A DNA stretch of 64,000 bases, taken from assembly GCF_000244915.1 (NCBI RefSeq), contig NZ_CM001442.1:2852001-2916000 (forward strand). Reading direction: 5' to 3'. The position numbers and the translations under genes were made by a program. Each line of letters opens with the position of its first letter. The stretch's first letter is position 1. The DNA is from Bradyrhizobium sp. WSM471. GTDB taxonomy: Bacteria; Pseudomonadota; Alphaproteobacteria; Rhizobiales; Xanthobacteraceae. Shown in pieces: positions 61,999-64,000 of the stretch. The notes under the pieces are model-generated. The model made no database searches, was not told where the DNA came from, and saw only the letters and a program-made list of their open reading frames with translations.

Positions 61999-62013
61999 AT
62001 AGGCAGCGGCTAT
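61999..62013. promoter_or_regulatory. ATAGC-N5-GCTAT palindrome, copy 3 (one mismatch)
   Basis: ATAGGCAGCGGCTAT matches the other copies except for one base in the left arm. Its start is 24 bases from copy 2, so both sites could be bound on related faces of the helix. A pair of unequal sites is usual for LysR regulators. Confidence 0.5.
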
Positions 62014-62114
62014 CGAACCGATTGTGGATCGGCATTTCCGCCTTGGCGGCTTCCGCCGTTCGATGGCAGGGCGTCCGATTGGCGGGCGTTTACGTCAATC
62101 CGGAGAAACATCTC

Positions 62115-62381
62115 ATGACGAAACTGTCCAAGACTCTCATTGCCACCGCCGCGTTCGCGGTTATCGCCACATCTGCCTTCTCGGAAGCCGCCTGGGATTT
62201 CAAGGCCGGCATGGCCTACATCTATGGTGGGCCCGGCAAGATGTCGGCGATGGCCATGGCCTCGACCGAGAAGAACCATGAGTCCATGATGAAGAACGCC
62301 AAGAAGGTGCCTGAGCATACCGTCTTCTTCATGGACGATGGGTCGCTGGTCGGCTCGATCCGACCGGCAATTTCTACGTGA
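62115..62381 (+). CDS. Small exported protein, possibly frameshifted near its end
   Basis: 88 residues from ATG 62115. A signal peptide MTKLSKTLIATAAFAVIATS...SEA precedes AWDFKAGMAYIYGGPGKMSAMAMASTEKNHESMMKNAKKVPEHTVFFMDDGSL. The last residues (VGSIRPAIST) look unnatural, while the +2 frame over the same bases reads LDPTGNFYVN and stops at 62386, a much more protein-like ending. One indel near 62345-62355 would restore it. No function is recognised. The gene diverges from DUF302 across the two palindromes and may share their control. Confidence 0.7.
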   Translation: MTKLSKTLIATAAFAVIATSAFSEAAWDFKAGMAYIYGGPGKMSAMAMASTEKNHESMMKNAKKVPEHTVFFMDDGSLVGSIRPAIST

Positions 62382-62466
62382 ACTAGGTCGATCCCCGCGT
62401 AGCGGCCGCCCCTTGCGGACGGCCGGACCAGGAAACTAGTATTGGAACCGAAAGCCGGAGCGCAAA

Positions 62467-63183
62467 ATGACTGCCCTTTCGACAACCGATGCCGAACGGC
62501 TCAAGGTCGCCTTCCAACGCTGTCGGGACATGGAGGGCCCGCTGAACGAGCAACTCCGCGCCTATGCAGATGCGGGGCGTGAAATCTTTCCGGCGTATGG
62601 CGAAGCCGTCGACCGCCTCGTCACAAGGCTAGGCCAGAACGGCGGCGGCGATAACGCGCCGCGACCAGGCGAGGCAATGCCGCCTTTCATGCTGCCTGAC
62701 GAGACCGGACGGCTGGTCTCGCTGCCGTCGCTACTGACGAACGGCCCGGTCGCGGTAATGTTCTTCCGCGGCCATTGGTGTCCCTATTGCCGGCTCAATG
62801 TCCGCGCCGTGATCCAGGCGCAGGATCGCATCGCGGCAATGGGCGCGCAGATCGTGGCGATCATGCCGGAAACGCAGGAGTTCACCGGCGTATTCAAAGC
62901 TGATTCGAGTGCGCCGTTCCCGGTGCTTACCGATCTCGATAACGGCTATGCGTTGTCTCTCAACCTGGCGATCTGGCTCGGGACGGAGATCCAGCAGCTG
63001 CTGTCCTACCAGGACATGGCGAGATTTCACGGCAACGATGGGTGGATGTTGCCGATCCCCGCCGTATTCGTGGTCGGCCGCAATGGTCTCGTGAAAGCCC
63101 GCTTCGTCGATCCTGATTTCCGCAAGCGCATGGAGATTGACGATCTGCTCGAGGCGCTCGAAAGCGCGAGCCGTGAACACTGA
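62467..63183 (+). CDS. Peroxiredoxin-like AhpC/TSA family protein
   Basis: 238 residues. After an N-terminal helical part (about 1-65) comes a thioredoxin-fold AhpC/TSA domain with PGEAMPPFMLPDETGRLVSL, the active site FFRGHWCPYCRLNVRAV (Cys105, Cys108) and the cis-Pro region IPAVFVVGRNGLVKARF. The CxxC pair resembles thioredoxin-like PrxQ/AhpC-TSA proteins that reduce peroxides. There is no signal peptide, so it is cytoplasmic. It lies 80 bases after the small exported protein and is convergent with the LysR gene. Confidence 0.88.
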   Translation: MTALSTTDAERLKVAFQRCRDMEGPLNEQLRAYADAGREIFPAYGEAVDRLVTRLGQNGGGDNAPRPGEAMPPFMLPDETGRLVSLPSLLTNGPVAVMFFRGHWCPYCRLNVRAVIQAQDRIAAMGAQIVAIMPETQEFTGVFKADSSAPFPVLTDLDNGYALSLNLAIWLGTEIQQLLSYQDMARFHGNDGWMLPIPAVFVVGRNGLVKARFVDPDFRKRMEIDDLLEALESASREH

Positions 63184-63237
63184 GCTTCGTGCGAGGTGAG
63201 CTCTGTTCCTTCCCGTAGGGGACAGCAGCCCGCAACA

Positions 63238-64000
63238 CTATCCCGCAATCGGTCGCCAGTCCGCGCCGCGCAGCATGCGCATCACGGCGTTGGCGACCGC
63301 CGTGCGCTGGCGGCCCGCGACGCCATAGAGATTGACGGTGCGCCGCGCGTCCAGCCCTGAGACGGCGGTGCGCTTCAGGCTGTCCGGGACCGGTGAGGTG
63401 TGCGGCAGCATGGCGACGCCGATATCGGCCTCGATCAGTTCGATCAGGTCGCGTTCGCTGGAAATTTCGTGGCCGCGATCGAAGTCGATGCCGTGTTCGC
63501 GAAGGCTCGCCCCGATACGCTTGGCGTGCTCACAATAGTTGCGGACGAGCATTTGCTCGGCGCGGAGATCATCCAATTCGATGCTGCTGCACTCGGCGAG
63601 CCGATTCTCTTTGCTGACGACGAGCTCGAAAGGTTCGGTGAACAGCGGCCAGACGTCGAGACGATCCCAGGCTTCGTCGATCTCGGCGGCGATGCCGAGT
63701 TCGGCTTCGCCCTTTTTCAGGAATTCACCGACCTCGCGGCTCGAGCCGCGCAGGAAACGGAGCTCGAGCCGGTTGAACTGTCGTTTGATTTCGTTGAGGT
63801 GCGGGATGAGCAGCGCCAGATCGATCGAATGCGTCAGGGCGACCCTCAGGGCGCCGATTTCGCCGCTTCGAAACGAGGAGGCGAGCGAACGCGCACCGGC
63901 GGCGGCATCATAGCATTGCTTCAGCAGCGGATGCATGCGCTGGCCGAGCTCGGTCAATTGCGCCGCGGGGCGTTCGCGGCGAAACAGATCGCCGCCGAGC
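63238..64000 (-). CDS. LysR-family transcriptional regulator, N-terminus outside the window
   Basis: About 254 residues are visible; the start lies beyond base 64000. The first codons LGGDLFRRERPAAQLTELGQRMHPL are the end of the LysR helix-turn-helix and the start of the linker helix. The rest is the substrate-binding domain, with IGALRVALTHSIDLALLIPHLNEI, GEFLKKGEAELGIAAEI, PFELVVSKENRLAE and ADIGVAMLPHTSP. It probably controls nearby genes through T-N11-A sites; the ATAGC-N5-GCTAT palindromes at 60.0 and 62.0 kb are candidates. The inducer is unknown. Confidence 0.9.
   Translation of the reverse strand, partial: LGGDLFRRERPAAQLTELGQRMHPLLKQCYDAAAGARSLASSFRSGEIGALRVALTHSIDLALLIPHLNEIKRQFNRLELRFLRGSSREVGEFLKKGEAELGIAAEIDEAWDRLDVWPLFTEPFELVVSKENRLAECSSIELDDLRAEQMLVRNYCEHAKRIGASLREHGIDFDRGHEISSERDLIELIEADIGVAMLPHTSPVPDSLKRTAVSGLDARRTVNLYGVAGRQRTAVANAVMRMLRGADWRPIAG

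Overview
This is a high-GC alphaproteobacterial chromosome segment, most likely from Bradyrhizobium or a close relative. The evidence is a complete fixNOQP-fixGHIS set next to fixLJ and a fixK2-type regulator. FixL, FixJ and FixK2 agree residue for residue with the numbering of the Bradyrhizobium oxygen-sensing proteins (FixL H200/R220/H291, FixJ D55, FixK2 C183). Other support comes from fused indolepyruvate:ferredoxin oxidoreductase, PF04392-type ABC binding proteins and several short palindromic intergenic repeats typical of this group. No rRNA, tRNA, CRISPR array, transposase or prophage gene was seen.

Layout. 0-4 kb: end of a GMC flavoprotein dehydrogenase with a gluconate-dehydrogenase-subunit-3-like partner, a cytoplasmic HtrA-like protease and a KstD-like flavoprotein. 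4-8.8 kb: indolepyruvate:ferredoxin oxidoreductase and a frameshifted hotdog-fold gene. 8.8-11.3 kb: an amidohydrolase/NCS2-permease operon behind a consensus sigma-54 promoter. 11.3-14.4 kb: a sugar ABC transporter without an ATPase, whose binding-protein ribosome site lies in a hairpin. 14.4-17.7 kb: soxFXYZA without soxB, with an unusual SoxY tail. 17.8-20.4 kb: a two-subunit molybdenum hydroxylase. 20.7-25 kb: B12/radical-SAM protein, MFS exporter and a decarboxylating dehydrogenase. 25-29 kb: a more AT-rich patch with a di-haem cytochrome, an ABC binding protein, an extra lpxD and a small ORF behind a perfect FixK2 box. 29-37.5 kb: SDR, trans-aconitate methyltransferase-like protein, TRAP transporter (dctP, fused dctQM), GGDEF protein and a frameshifted alkyl sulfatase.

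37.6-45 kb holds a glycosyltransferase with a consensus EcfG-type (general stress) promoter, an ABC exporter, an amylo-alpha-1,6-glucosidase-like enzyme, a PRC-barrel protein and an MFS transporter. 44.9-58.1 kb is the microaerobic module. FixL senses oxygen and phosphorylates FixJ, FixJ activates fixK2, and FixK2 activates fixNOQP (cbb3 oxidase) and fixGHIS (its assembly). Boxes matching TTGA/C-N6-TCAA lie before fixN, before fixG, before the receiver gene between fixJ and fixK2, and before the small ORF upstream of lpxD. 58-64 kb holds an MFS transporter and a group of secreted or redox proteins (cupin, disulfide reductase-like flavoprotein, DUF302, small exported protein, peroxiredoxin-like protein). 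A LysR regulator lies alongside, and three copies of an ATAGC-N5-GCTAT-type palindrome suggest a small local regulon.

Three genes carry apparent frameshifts (8.03, 37.25 and 62.35 kb); without read data these could be real or sequencing errors. All assignments come from reading motifs and context; no database search was run.
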